Positions 26,302 through 33,930 of a stretch of DNA of 64,000 bases are shown one piece after another. Origin of the DNA: Terriglobia bacterium (lineage in GTDB: Bacteria; Acidobacteriota; Terriglobia; Terriglobales; Acidobacteriaceae); assembly GCA_020072645.1 (NCBI GenBank), contig JAIQGK010000006.1:124001-188000 (forward strand). The letters run 5' to 3'. Below the pieces are notes generated by a model. That model did not search any database. It was not told where the DNA came from and saw nothing but the letters and a program-made list of their open reading frames with translations. Position 1 is the first letter of the stretch. The number at the start of each line of letters is the position of its first letter. The position numbers and the translations under genes were made by a program.

Positions 26302-26526
26302 CTACTTCTTTTTGGGCACCTTCGCGCCCTTCTCACGCGCTTCAGAGAGTCCGATCGCTATTGCCTGTTTGCGGCTCTTCACCTTGCCGCCTTTGCCACC
26401 CTTGCCGGATTTAAGCGTACCTTTTTTCTTTCTATGCATGGCGCTCTTCACTGACTTGCCGGCTGCCTTGCCGTACTTGCGACCGCTGGATTTCTTTTTC
26501 GAACTGGAACGTTTCTTGTTTGCCAT
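26302..26526 (-). CDS. Small basic DUF6496-like protein
   Basis: A 74-residue protein dominated by Lys, Ser and Gly (MANKKRSSSKKKSSGRKYGK), ending in SRKQAIAIGLSEAREKGAKV. The last segment is the part I associate with DUF6496 proteins. The strong positive charge suggests DNA or RNA binding, as in histone-H1-like proteins, but no function is established. GGGAGG just before the ATG fixes the start. Convergent with the pyruvate-oxidase-like gene. Confidence 0.8.
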   Translation of the reverse strand: MANKKRSSSKKKSSGRKYGKAAGKSVKSAMHRKKKGTLKSGKGGKGGKVKSRKQAIAIGLSEAREKGAKVPKKK

Positions 26527-26735
26527 TTTTCCTCCCTGATTATTGAGAAGCATCAGAGCGGAATTGAGTTGCGCCTTGGCAGGTGCTGTTCAAGCGGCGA
26601 AAGATAACCTCCAAAGCGAAGCTGAGCTGCGCGAAACTCCTTCCACCTGCACCATCCTCTCGCCAGAAAAGTTCATCCTTCTTGAATGAGACATTCAGTA
26701 CAAGAATTTGAAGAGTTCGCAAAAGGAGAGGAATC

Positions 26736-26795
26736 ATGGCGCGGCGTCCCGCTACACAGAAAAAGACATCAAAGCCCAGTCCAAAGGCAAGCTGA
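26736..26795 (+). CDS. 19-codon leader ORF coupled to the SDR gene
   Basis: ATG at 26736 has the strongest ribosome site nearby (AAAGGAGAGG, five bases away) and opens a 19-codon frame encoding MARRPATQKKTSKPSPKAS. Its TGA shares one base with the SDR ATG (TGATG). The arrangement is typical of a translationally coupled leader peptide. It is too short to be certain; a sequencing or assembly frameshift fusing it to the SDR is an alternative. Confidence 0.45.
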   Translation: MARRPATQKKTSKPSPKAS

Positions 26796-27691
26796 TGGCG
26801 TTTGAAACAAAATCATCAAAAATTCAACAGAAAGAGCCGAAGCCGCCTTTTCCCAAACAGCACCAGCCTCATCCAGGGATTGAAGCGGACGTGGAGCCTC
26901 GCCCAAAATATAAAGCCCCACTGTATCGAGGAGCGGACAAGCTTCGCGATAAAGTCGCCTTGATCACCGGTGGAGATTCCGGAATCGGCCGCGCCGTCGC
27001 CGTTCTCTATGCGCGCGAAGGCGCAGATATTGCCATAGTCTTTCTTCCAGAAGAACAGAAAGACGCGCAGGAAACCGCCAAAGCGGTTGAAGCTGAAGGG
27101 CAACGTTGTGTATTGATTCCGGGGGACGTAAAAGATCCGGATTTCTGCCGCGACGCCGTGGAGCAAACCGTGGAGGAATTGGGCCACCTTGACATTCTGG
27201 TGAATAACGCAGCTTTTCAGCAGCACCAGGAATCCATCGAGGACCTAACTGAAGAACAGTGGGAAAATACTTTCCGCACCAACATATTCGGCTACTTTCA
27301 CATGACCAAGGCCGCGCTGTCTCACCTGAAACCCGGCAGCGCAATTGTGAATACCGGTTCCATTACCGGACTGCAGGGCAATAAAGATCTTCTCGATTAC
27401 GCTTCCACCAAGGGCGCAATCCATGCCTTCACTAAATCGCTGGCGCAAAATCTGGTGGAAAAGAAGATCCGCGTGAACTGCGTAGCTCCAGGTCCGGTAT
27501 GGACTCCACTTAACATCGCCGATAAACCTGCAGAGAAGGCGGCAGAGCACGGAAAGGCGACACCCATGGAACGTCCCGCCCAGCCGGAAGAGGTTGCGCC
27601 TGCTTTTGTGTTTTTTGCTTCTGAGGCGGATTCCAGCTATATCACTGGCGAAGTGTTGACCCTGCTGGGTGGCGAAACTACTGCCGCCTGA
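26795..27691 (+). CDS. Short-chain dehydrogenase/reductase (YhdF/YghA-like)
   Basis: A 298-residue classical SDR. After an extended polar N-terminus (PKQHQPHPGIEADVEPRPKY) typical of this subgroup come the cofactor motif TGGDSGIGRAV, the NNAA motif (LVNNAAFQQ), catalytic Ser (NTGSITG) and Y-x3-K (YASTKGAI). It reduces or oxidises an unknown carbonyl compound with NAD(P)H. The start at 26795 overlaps the stop of a 19-codon ORF with a much better ribosome site; its own (AAAGGC) is weak. A TTG start at 26708 in the same frame is possible but lacks support. Confidence 0.88.
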   Translation: MAFETKSSKIQQKEPKPPFPKQHQPHPGIEADVEPRPKYKAPLYRGADKLRDKVALITGGDSGIGRAVAVLYAREGADIAIVFLPEEQKDAQETAKAVEAEGQRCVLIPGDVKDPDFCRDAVEQTVEELGHLDILVNNAAFQQHQESIEDLTEEQWENTFRTNIFGYFHMTKAALSHLKPGSAIVNTGSITGLQGNKDLLDYASTKGAIHAFTKSLAQNLVEKKIRVNCVAPGPVWTPLNIADKPAEKAAEHGKATPMERPAQPEEVAPAFVFFASEADSSYITGEVLTLLGGETTAA

Positions 27692-27697
27692 AGAGAT

Positions 27698-27750
27698 TTT
27701 GTGCGCGACAATCCAGATTAATTTTTAAATTGTCGCGCACAAACTATTTT
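27698..27750 (+). terminator. Terminator with 15-bp perfect stem
   Basis: TTTGTGCGCGACAAT (27698-27712) and ATTGTCGCGCACAAA (27729-27743) are perfect inverted copies around a 16-base A/T-rich loop, followed by CTATTTTTA. It lies seven bases after the SDR stop. The stem is longer than usual for a terminator and the A/T loop is large. Confidence 0.8.
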
Positions 27751-27829
27751 TATGGATGGATTCAAGTTGCTATTTTTATAAAAAGTGCTATCCATCGCGA
27801 CTCGATAGACTCAATGCGGCCGAATAGCT

Positions 27830-28207
27830 CTAATGATTCTGGGTGAACTCAAATCGCACTTCAATCTCGCTCTCACGGTCTGCTGATTCATACTTCCACT
27901 TGCGAACCGCCTGGACCAGAGAAGCTACCAGGACCGGATTGCCGCCAAGTTCCTTCACCCCAACTACTTTGCCCTCCGGTGTGACGGTAAGCAGCACGCG
28001 TGCCACGCCCTGGATGTTCATCTTGCGTGCAAGCTCCGGATATTCCGGCGGCACACTGACTTTGAGCTTACGTGTGTTGGCTTGCGCTTGTGTGGTCTGC
28101 GAAATCGCCGGCGACATAGCAAGCGTATTCCAAAGTAGTGTGGCGATCAAAATAGCGAAGCTCGATCTAAAGAAACGAAATGTGCGGTTTGAAAAGTTGA
28201 GGATCAT
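27830..28207 (-). CDS. Secreted TonB C-terminal-domain protein
   Basis: A 125-residue protein with a signal peptide or membrane anchor (residues about 10-38) and a TonB-C fold: PPEYPELARKMNIQGVARVLLTVTPEGKV, then ALR-type helix AVRKWKYE and a final strand. Such proteins transmit proton-motive energy to outer-membrane receptors or occur as free periplasmic domains. No proline-rich linker is present, so it is not a classical TonB. The start is uncertain: 28207 fits the signal peptide better, 28234 is in frame. It diverges from the TonB-dependent receptor gene. Confidence 0.8.
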   Translation of the reverse strand: MILNFSNRTFRFFRSSFAILIATLLWNTLAMSPAISQTTQAQANTRKLKVSVPPEYPELARKMNIQGVARVLLTVTPEGKVVGVKELGGNPVLVASLVQAVRKWKYESADRESEIEVRFEFTQNH

Positions 28208-28234
28208 AGTCTCGCTTGCACTCTTGCAATCCAT

Positions 28235-28704
28235 GGGAGTTTGTCAAAACTCTTTTTGCAGCGGTTAGTTTTTAACGGCGTTTATGCATATGAATATTGC
28301 TCTAAATATCGCGTGCACTCCAGTACAAAAACATTCGCGTGCTCACGGAAGTTAACACGGCATTGCCCTTTTGTAATTGCTCACTACGCCACATTACTTT
28401 CGTATAGCTGGGTTTTCTGTAGTTCCAAAATGGAACAGGGCTAATAAAACATGGGTCACTTTATAAAGCGGGACCCGGTAACCCATATGCGAACATGCCG
28501 CTGCTATCCGGAACGAGTTCCAAAATGGGAAAGCGCCACTAAACAAATCAGCAGAAAGCCTCTGGTAATACGACCCAAGTAACTAACACGTATTGTTTGC
28601 AGCATAGATAATCAGCCCGCACAGAATCACTGCAACTGGATCGGTGGAGCGTCCATGGGACGAACAACCGAAGTTGCGCAAACCAAAGTGGAAGAGGAAA
28701 GAAA
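28235..28704. other. Regulatory-looking intergenic region before the TonB receptor
   Basis: About 470 bases without a credible gene. It holds a perfect inverted repeat GTTCC-AAAAT-GGAAC (28422-28436), a second copy of its core GTTCCAAAATGG at 28517-28528, 95 bases apart, and an imperfect inverted repeat ATGGGTCAC/GTAACCCAT (28451-28459 and 28478-28486) flanking TTTATAAA. These look like operator sites for the receptor or the divergent TonB-C gene; the regulators are unknown. Confidence 0.5.
28422..28436. promoter_or_regulatory. Palindrome GTTCC-N5-GGAAC, candidate operator
   Basis: A perfect five-base inverted repeat around AAAAT. The first 12 bases recur at 28517-28528, where the right arm is altered to GGGAA. 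The 95-base distance is close to nine helical turns, so two bound dimers would face the same side of DNA. Confidence 0.4.
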
Positions 28705-31587
28705 ATGCTGCAAAGGCTACTTCGTCGTCAACCAATATTGATCGGTTCACTTGTTCTTTTGATGTTGCTTTTAGCTCAGGCCATGGTTGCCCAGTCTGAT
28801 GCCGGCGCAGGTGGTCTGCGCGGTGAGATCAGCAATGCGGACGGTACACCCGCCGCGAACGCAGCCATTACAGTCCGAAACGCTGAGACCGGCTATGTGC
28901 GCGAATTGCATACCAATAGTCGCGGGCAGTTTGAGGCCCAGGCGCTGCCGGTGGGCCGTTATTTTGTCCAGGCCTCGCAAGCCGAGTTTAAGACAGATGA
29001 AGTAGAAGCGATTGTTACTGTGGGCCGCAGCCACACAATGGCATTGGCGTTAAAGTCCGCCAGCCAGGATACGGGCGGCAAAGAGCAGACCGTGCAGACG
29101 CAGACGATGGTGATGAATACAGATAGCCCAATTGACACGCATGATGTGTCGAGTTCTTCGAGCGTCTATTTGCGCTCGATTACGTCGGCTCCTATCCGTG
29201 GCCGCGCTTTCCCTGATTTTGTGCAGCTGACCCCAGACATTTACCAGGAATCAGATCGCAACGGCCTGGTAATCTCCGGCCAGCGTTCCATCAATTCTTA
29301 TGTTGCGCTCGATGGCGCGGACTTCAATGATCCGCTGCAAGGCAACCAGCGCGGCGGTAATGATCCAGTGTTCTTCTTTCCGTTGGCTGCCGTACGAGAG
29401 TTCCAGGTAGTGCGCAGCGGTCTTGATGCCGAAGTCGGGCGCACGAACGCCGGCTTTGTGAACGCCGTAACCAAGTCAGGGACCAATGACTGGCATGGTG
29501 AAGGCTTCTACATGAATCGCAACTCTGACCTTACTTCACCGGACGCGTTCGGCAATCCGGCGGTCAATATGCAACACCAGTTCGGTGGGTCTCTGGGCGG
29601 ACACCTCAAGAAAGACCGCACATTCTTTTTTGTCGCCGCCGAGCAGAATTTTCTGGACCTGCCTTTCACCGTTCAGTTCCAGCCACAACCTGCGGGCGTA
29701 ACGCTGCCCGCCAGCCTACTGGCTTTGCAGGGAGTGGACAACGGAACAAATAACGTAACTTCCACCTTTGGCCGTTTGGACCATTCCATCACTTCCAAGC
29801 ACATGCTGAATGTGGAAGTAATGTACGCGAACCTCGACGCACAGAATTTTGGGCTGTCGCCGCGCACGAATGACATTGCAGAGTCCACGAACTTTGATCG
29901 TCAAGGATCCAGCGTCGCGGGCAAGGTCAGCCTGGTATCCGCATTCAGTTCTTCCTTGTTGAACGAACTTCGCGGGCAGTACGCCACGGATTATCGCTTT
30001 GAACAACCCAATGCGCAGACGTCCATGGTGGTGATCACTGGTGTCGGAACGCTCGGCACTGAAGTCACGCATCCACGTATGTTCGATAACAAGCGTTATG
30101 AATTGACTGACAATTTCAGCATCACCAAGGGCCGCCATTCGATTCGCTTTGGCGCGGATGGCAATATCACTCCTTCCCGCCAGCTACGTGAAACATTCAT
30201 GGCCGGCCGGTACGATTTCAAGTCACTGGCTGATTTCGAAGCTGGCAAAATTGCCCGCTATCGCATCACGCTTCCGACGAATGGCGATCCAAATTCGTTG
30301 ATCTATGACGCCACTCAGCACGAACTGGGCTTCTTCATTCAAGACAAGTTCGCGCTTACCCGGAACCTGATGGTCAACGCCGGTTTCCGCTGGGATGGCC
30401 AGTGGAATCCGCAGCCGCCGAATCCGAATCCGGCTTTCGCCGTGACGCAAACGATTCCCAACGATCTGGCCATGTGGCAGCCGCGACTCGGACTCGCCTG
30501 GGATCCCAGAGGCCACGGGACAACCGTGATCCGCGCCTCTGCCGGCATGTACGATGCACGCACTCCGGCCAACCTGTTCCAGCGCATGTTTACTGACAAC
30601 GGATTGAACACCCTTGTCTTTGATAGCAAGGTCGACAAAAAGCTCCTCAACTTCGTTCAATTCCCGAACACCCTGGTTGGTATTCCTGCCGGCGTAGCTC
30701 CGGCCCCAACGAAGGTCGTCGGCTTCGATCCCAACTTCAAGAACCCGCGTTCATTCCAGGCCAGCGCCAGCGTGGAAACTGCCATCGGTGATGCATGGTC
30801 GATTTCCGGCGGTTACACTCGCAACTCAACCTGGAACCTGCAACGCCGCCTGGACCAAAACCTCTTTCCCGCTACGTTCGACGCGACCGGTATGCCGATT
30901 TTTCCAACCGTCCGTCCCAATCCGTCAATTGGTCCTTTGTCAGTCAATCAATCTGAAGCGCATTCCACGTATGACGGATTTGATTTCGCCGTCAACCGCC
31001 GCCTGAGCCACCACCTGCAGTTCCAGGCGGGGTACACGCTGGCATGGAATCGCGATGACGAATCAGGGGAGCGCGTATTCAACCGCGAAGGAGCGCTTGA
31101 TCCGCTATTGCCTGAATTAGATGCCGGTCCTTCAAAGAATGACATTCGCAACAACCTGCGTTTGAGCGGCATTCTGGACCTGCCGCACGGCTTTACTATC
31201 AGCGCCATTACGCTGAACCGCTCCGCTGCGCCATTCACTCCGCTGATCGGGTTCGATACGCAGAATGATGGCAACGACGATAACGACCGCGCCATCATCA
31301 ACGGACATGTGGCGGGACGCAATAGCATGCGCGGAAGCCCCTTCAATGATCTCGACATGCGTATTCTGAAGTCATTCCGCACCGGCGAGCATTCAAAATT
31401 AGAGACGTTCGCTGAATTCTTTAACGTGACGCACAACACCAACAAAGGCTACGGTCCCGACGCAGTGAGCTTATACGGGAACGCGGCCGCTCCTAATCCC
31501 ACTGCGGGCCAGGCGCTGTTTGCGCCGTTCACCACCAGGTTTGGTGGCCCCAGACAGGTACAGATGGGAGCACGGTTCAGCTTCTAA
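28705..31587 (+). CDS. Oar-like TonB-dependent outer-membrane receptor
   Basis: A 960-residue protein: signal peptide (about residues 1-30), an N-terminal carboxypeptidase-regulatory-like beta-sandwich (about 33-115, GLRGEISNADGTPAANAAIT), a plug region (about 150-260, with YVALDGADFNDPLQGNQRGG) and a large beta-barrel ending in the terminal aromatic ARFSF typical of outer-membrane proteins. Receptors with this extra domain are numerous in Acidobacteria and are linked to uptake of polysaccharides or other large ligands; the substrate here is unknown. GAGGAAAG precedes the ATG. The TonB-C protein encoded divergently and the secreted Asp-box protein downstream may be partners. Confidence 0.92.
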   Translation: MLQRLLRRQPILIGSLVLLMLLLAQAMVAQSDAGAGGLRGEISNADGTPAANAAITVRNAETGYVRELHTNSRGQFEAQALPVGRYFVQASQAEFKTDEVEAIVTVGRSHTMALALKSASQDTGGKEQTVQTQTMVMNTDSPIDTHDVSSSSSVYLRSITSAPIRGRAFPDFVQLTPDIYQESDRNGLVISGQRSINSYVALDGADFNDPLQGNQRGGNDPVFFFPLAAVREFQVVRSGLDAEVGRTNAGFVNAVTKSGTNDWHGEGFYMNRNSDLTSPDAFGNPAVNMQHQFGGSLGGHLKKDRTFFFVAAEQNFLDLPFTVQFQPQPAGVTLPASLLALQGVDNGTNNVTSTFGRLDHSITSKHMLNVEVMYANLDAQNFGLSPRTNDIAESTNFDRQGSSVAGKVSLVSAFSSSLLNELRGQYATDYRFEQPNAQTSMVVITGVGTLGTEVTHPRMFDNKRYELTDNFSITKGRHSIRFGADGNITPSRQLRETFMAGRYDFKSLADFEAGKIARYRITLPTNGDPNSLIYDATQHELGFFIQDKFALTRNLMVNAGFRWDGQWNPQPPNPNPAFAVTQTIPNDLAMWQPRLGLAWDPRGHGTTVIRASAGMYDARTPANLFQRMFTDNGLNTLVFDSKVDKKLLNFVQFPNTLVGIPAGVAPAPTKVVGFDPNFKNPRSFQASASVETAIGDAWSISGGYTRNSTWNLQRRLDQNLFPATFDATGMPIFPTVRPNPSIGPLSVNQSEAHSTYDGFDFAVNRRLSHHLQFQAGYTLAWNRDDESGERVFNREGALDPLLPELDAGPSKNDIRNNLRLSGILDLPHGFTISAITLNRSAAPFTPLIGFDTQNDGNDDNDRAIINGHVAGRNSMRGSPFNDLDMRILKSFRTGEHSKLETFAEFFNVTHNTNKGYGPDAVSLYGNAAAPNPTAGQALFAPFTTRFGGPRQVQMGARFSF

Positions 31588-31705
31588 AGTTTTGCAGAGC
31601 ATCTCCCCCAACGGATGAAAGGCAACGGTACTAGTAATTGTTCCGTCTTCCGGTAGGTCATAGATCGCCCGCGGCACTGTAATCGCCGCCGGCAAGGAGA
31701 TATTT

Positions 31706-33100
31706 GTGCACAACCAAAAGCTGTCTTTCCATGTACTGATCGCTATGCTGGTTCTTCTGGTGGTCCCGGTTTCCGCGCAGGTGGTAAAAGGAAACGTGTG
31801 GACCGCCGAGAGCCTTCCGCAGCAAGGCCACATAACCGGCGGCCCCTGGACCCTCCAGCAGCGCGGGGCCAGCAATGCTGCTCCGTCCGCGGGATATTGC
31901 ATCAATGGTGTTCCGCAACCCAATCCTGGTACGCAGCGGATGGCGCCTTACTATTTTGCCTTTGTTACAAATTCAGGCAAAACGATGCACGGCTTTTTCG
32001 ACTATCGTCCGCGCAACAGCAATGAAGCCGTTGTGGCGGCAACATCCACTGATTTCGGCCAGACCTGGCAATTCACGCAGGAGGTTATGGAGTTGAACAA
32101 AGGGATCTGCCCGGCCAGCGACAACGTTGATCTGGCAAGCGAAGCCGGCCTCGGTCATCCTTATGCGATGACGATCAACGGTCATCGTTTCCTGTACAAC
32201 CTTGATCGCCGCGCCAGCCAGGTTGATGTCAGCGGGCTCGTGGTTCATGAGTTGTTTCCGGAGGCGGGCGCTCCACTGAACCCGTTACCCGCAACCGTGG
32301 ATTTTGCCGCGCCAAGGACAACAGGTCTTTTGAATCCGGACGGCATCATTGCTGAAATTCCGGGCTCTTCGCCGAAGACGATTCTGTATGTGCAGAAAAT
32401 CCTGAATGGCGACAAAACTGGCGCGACGGCGTTGCCGTTAGCTCAGCAATGCGGCAAGCCGGTAGCTTTCGGTGAAACGGCGGCCAGCCATGACATCTCC
32501 ATTCCGCGCATGGCTTCAACTGAAGACGGAATCAACTTTACCGATCTCGGCCCAATCAATGGATTGAACGACATCGCCGGCGTTGGCCCCACGGACATTC
32601 GCTATGTTGGTCCGCGCGGAACACTGATGCAATTTGGAGACGGCACCTGGGGATTGATTTTCTCCGGCGGAAACTGCCTGGATGGAGACTCTGACGCGTT
32701 CCATTTCCTGGGCTTTGCACAATCGACCGACCTCCGTAACTGGACCGTCATCAATGGCATCCAGAACCCCATTGCATCCACCATCCCGCTGACGGTGAAT
32801 GTAAACGGTACGGATGTGACTATTCCGGCGAACCGGCCTGTGGTTGGCGATTCTCTGGGCTGGTTTAATGGCCGCATTTACGGCCCGTCATTTGTTCGCA
32901 TGGGCGAACACGATGGCGTGATGACTTTTACCGGATATCACACACCCAAGCCTAATGACGATCGCGGCGACACGCGCGGTATCGGTAGCGTTCGCCTGCA
33001 TAGCTCACAAAACATCGTGGCCATCAGCAACGGCGATGATGAACAGCCGCCCAACGATGGTGACGACAGCCATCACGATCAGGGCAAAGACGACAGATAA
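31706..33100 (+). CDS. Secreted Asp-box (sialidase-like) propeller protein
   Basis: A 464-residue protein with a signal peptide (residues 1-24). STDFGQTW near residue 114 is an exact Asp-box (S-x-D-x-G-x-T-W), and FSGGNC, DSDAFHFLGFAQSTDLRNWT and GWFNGRIYGPSFVRM suggest further propeller blades of the kind found in sialidases and other glycan-active enzymes. No catalytic set can be assigned. The C-terminal 25 residues are strongly acidic and histidine-rich (DDEQPPNDGDDSHHDQG), perhaps a metal-binding tail. Start is GTG with AAGGAGAT upstream. It follows the TonB receptor in the same direction after about 120 bases. Confidence 0.7.
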   Translation: MHNQKLSFHVLIAMLVLLVVPVSAQVVKGNVWTAESLPQQGHITGGPWTLQQRGASNAAPSAGYCINGVPQPNPGTQRMAPYYFAFVTNSGKTMHGFFDYRPRNSNEAVVAATSTDFGQTWQFTQEVMELNKGICPASDNVDLASEAGLGHPYAMTINGHRFLYNLDRRASQVDVSGLVVHELFPEAGAPLNPLPATVDFAAPRTTGLLNPDGIIAEIPGSSPKTILYVQKILNGDKTGATALPLAQQCGKPVAFGETAASHDISIPRMASTEDGINFTDLGPINGLNDIAGVGPTDIRYVGPRGTLMQFGDGTWGLIFSGGNCLDGDSDAFHFLGFAQSTDLRNWTVINGIQNPIASTIPLTVNVNGTDVTIPANRPVVGDSLGWFNGRIYGPSFVRMGEHDGVMTFTGYHTPKPNDDRGDTRGIGSVRLHSSQNIVAISNGDDEQPPNDGDDSHHDQGKDDR

Positions 33101-33120
33101 TCAACGGGGGTCAAGCAAAA

Positions 33121-33155
33121 AAACTGGGGTCTCTCGCGAGGCCCCAGTTTTCTTC
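33121..33155 (+). terminator. Bidirectional terminator
   Basis: AAACTGGGG and CCCCAGTTT form a stem with A residues before and TTTTCTT after. It ends the Asp-box protein gene and may also act for the convergent SCO1-like gene. Confidence 0.85.
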
Positions 33156-33178
33156 CATTAACATCTACTCATTGAGCA

Positions 33179-33865
33179 CTATTCGTTGATCGCAGGATGT
33201 CTCTTAAATTCGCGCGGGATAGCAAATCCAATTTCCTGCGCCATCCACTCGGGCTCGCCGCTGCCCTGGCAAGTGCCCCATAAAGCCATCGGCTCATTTC
33301 CGTACCGAATCATTCCGCTATGCCTCGCTTTGTCCTTGTCGATCTCAGGATTGGGATCGGCAAAGCCGGTCAGGTGCCGAAGCATGTCAACTTCCTCCGG
33401 CTTGCCGGTGAGAAAGGTCCAGTATTTGTCGTTGATGCCGTGCATCTTCGCATATTGCTTGAGCTTGGCAGGTGTGTCCTGTTCCGGCTTGACGGTCATG
33501 GAATAAATGAAGATCTCGTGATTGATCTGCTCATGCAGGATCTTCTGCACGTGCTTGAGGTTGGCTGTGATGGTGGGGCACACGCCTTCGCAATCGGCAT
33601 ACATCATGTTGAGAATTACGATTTTGTCTTTCAGCACATCATCGTAAAACTTCACTTTTTTGCCGGTGTGCGTCACCAGTTCGACGTTGGGAAAGTACCG
33701 CCGGCGCAGGATCTCGCGCCCAGGCAGCGGAGGGGCGAACTTATGAGCAGGCGCGACAGTACTGCTTGTCCGAGCGCCGGTTTCTTCACCGTGGGCCGCT
33801 AGCGCTCCCAGAAAGGGCACAGCGGCAAACCCGGCGAACAACTTTCTTCTGCTGACTTCTGACAT
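33179..33865 (-). CDS. SCO1/SenC-family copper chaperone-like protein
   Basis: A 228-residue exported thioredoxin-fold protein. The N-terminus has a twin-arginine pattern (SRRKLFAGFAAVPFLGALA). The SCO signature CxxxC is DCEGVCP, within a YADCEGVCPT stretch as in this family; a distal His (ARHSGMIRYG) could be the third copper ligand. SCO proteins insert copper in cytochrome oxidase or act in thiol-redox control. AGGAG nine bases before the ATG at 33865 sets the start. It is downstream of, and oriented with, the multicopper oxidase gene, which suggests a shared role in copper handling. Confidence 0.88.
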   Translation of the reverse strand: MSEVSRRKLFAGFAAVPFLGALAAHGEETGARTSSTVAPAHKFAPPLPGREILRRRYFPNVELVTHTGKKVKFYDDVLKDKIVILNMMYADCEGVCPTITANLKHVQKILHEQINHEIFIYSMTVKPEQDTPAKLKQYAKMHGINDKYWTFLTGKPEEVDMLRHLTGFADPNPEIDKDKARHSGMIRYGNEPMALWGTCQGSGEPEWMAQEIGFAIPREFKRHPAINE

Positions 33866-33930
33866 CTTTGAAACTCCTTTCAAGTATTTGGTGGCAGCAG
33901 ATCGCGTGCATATGCTGCTGCCGGCCGGGT

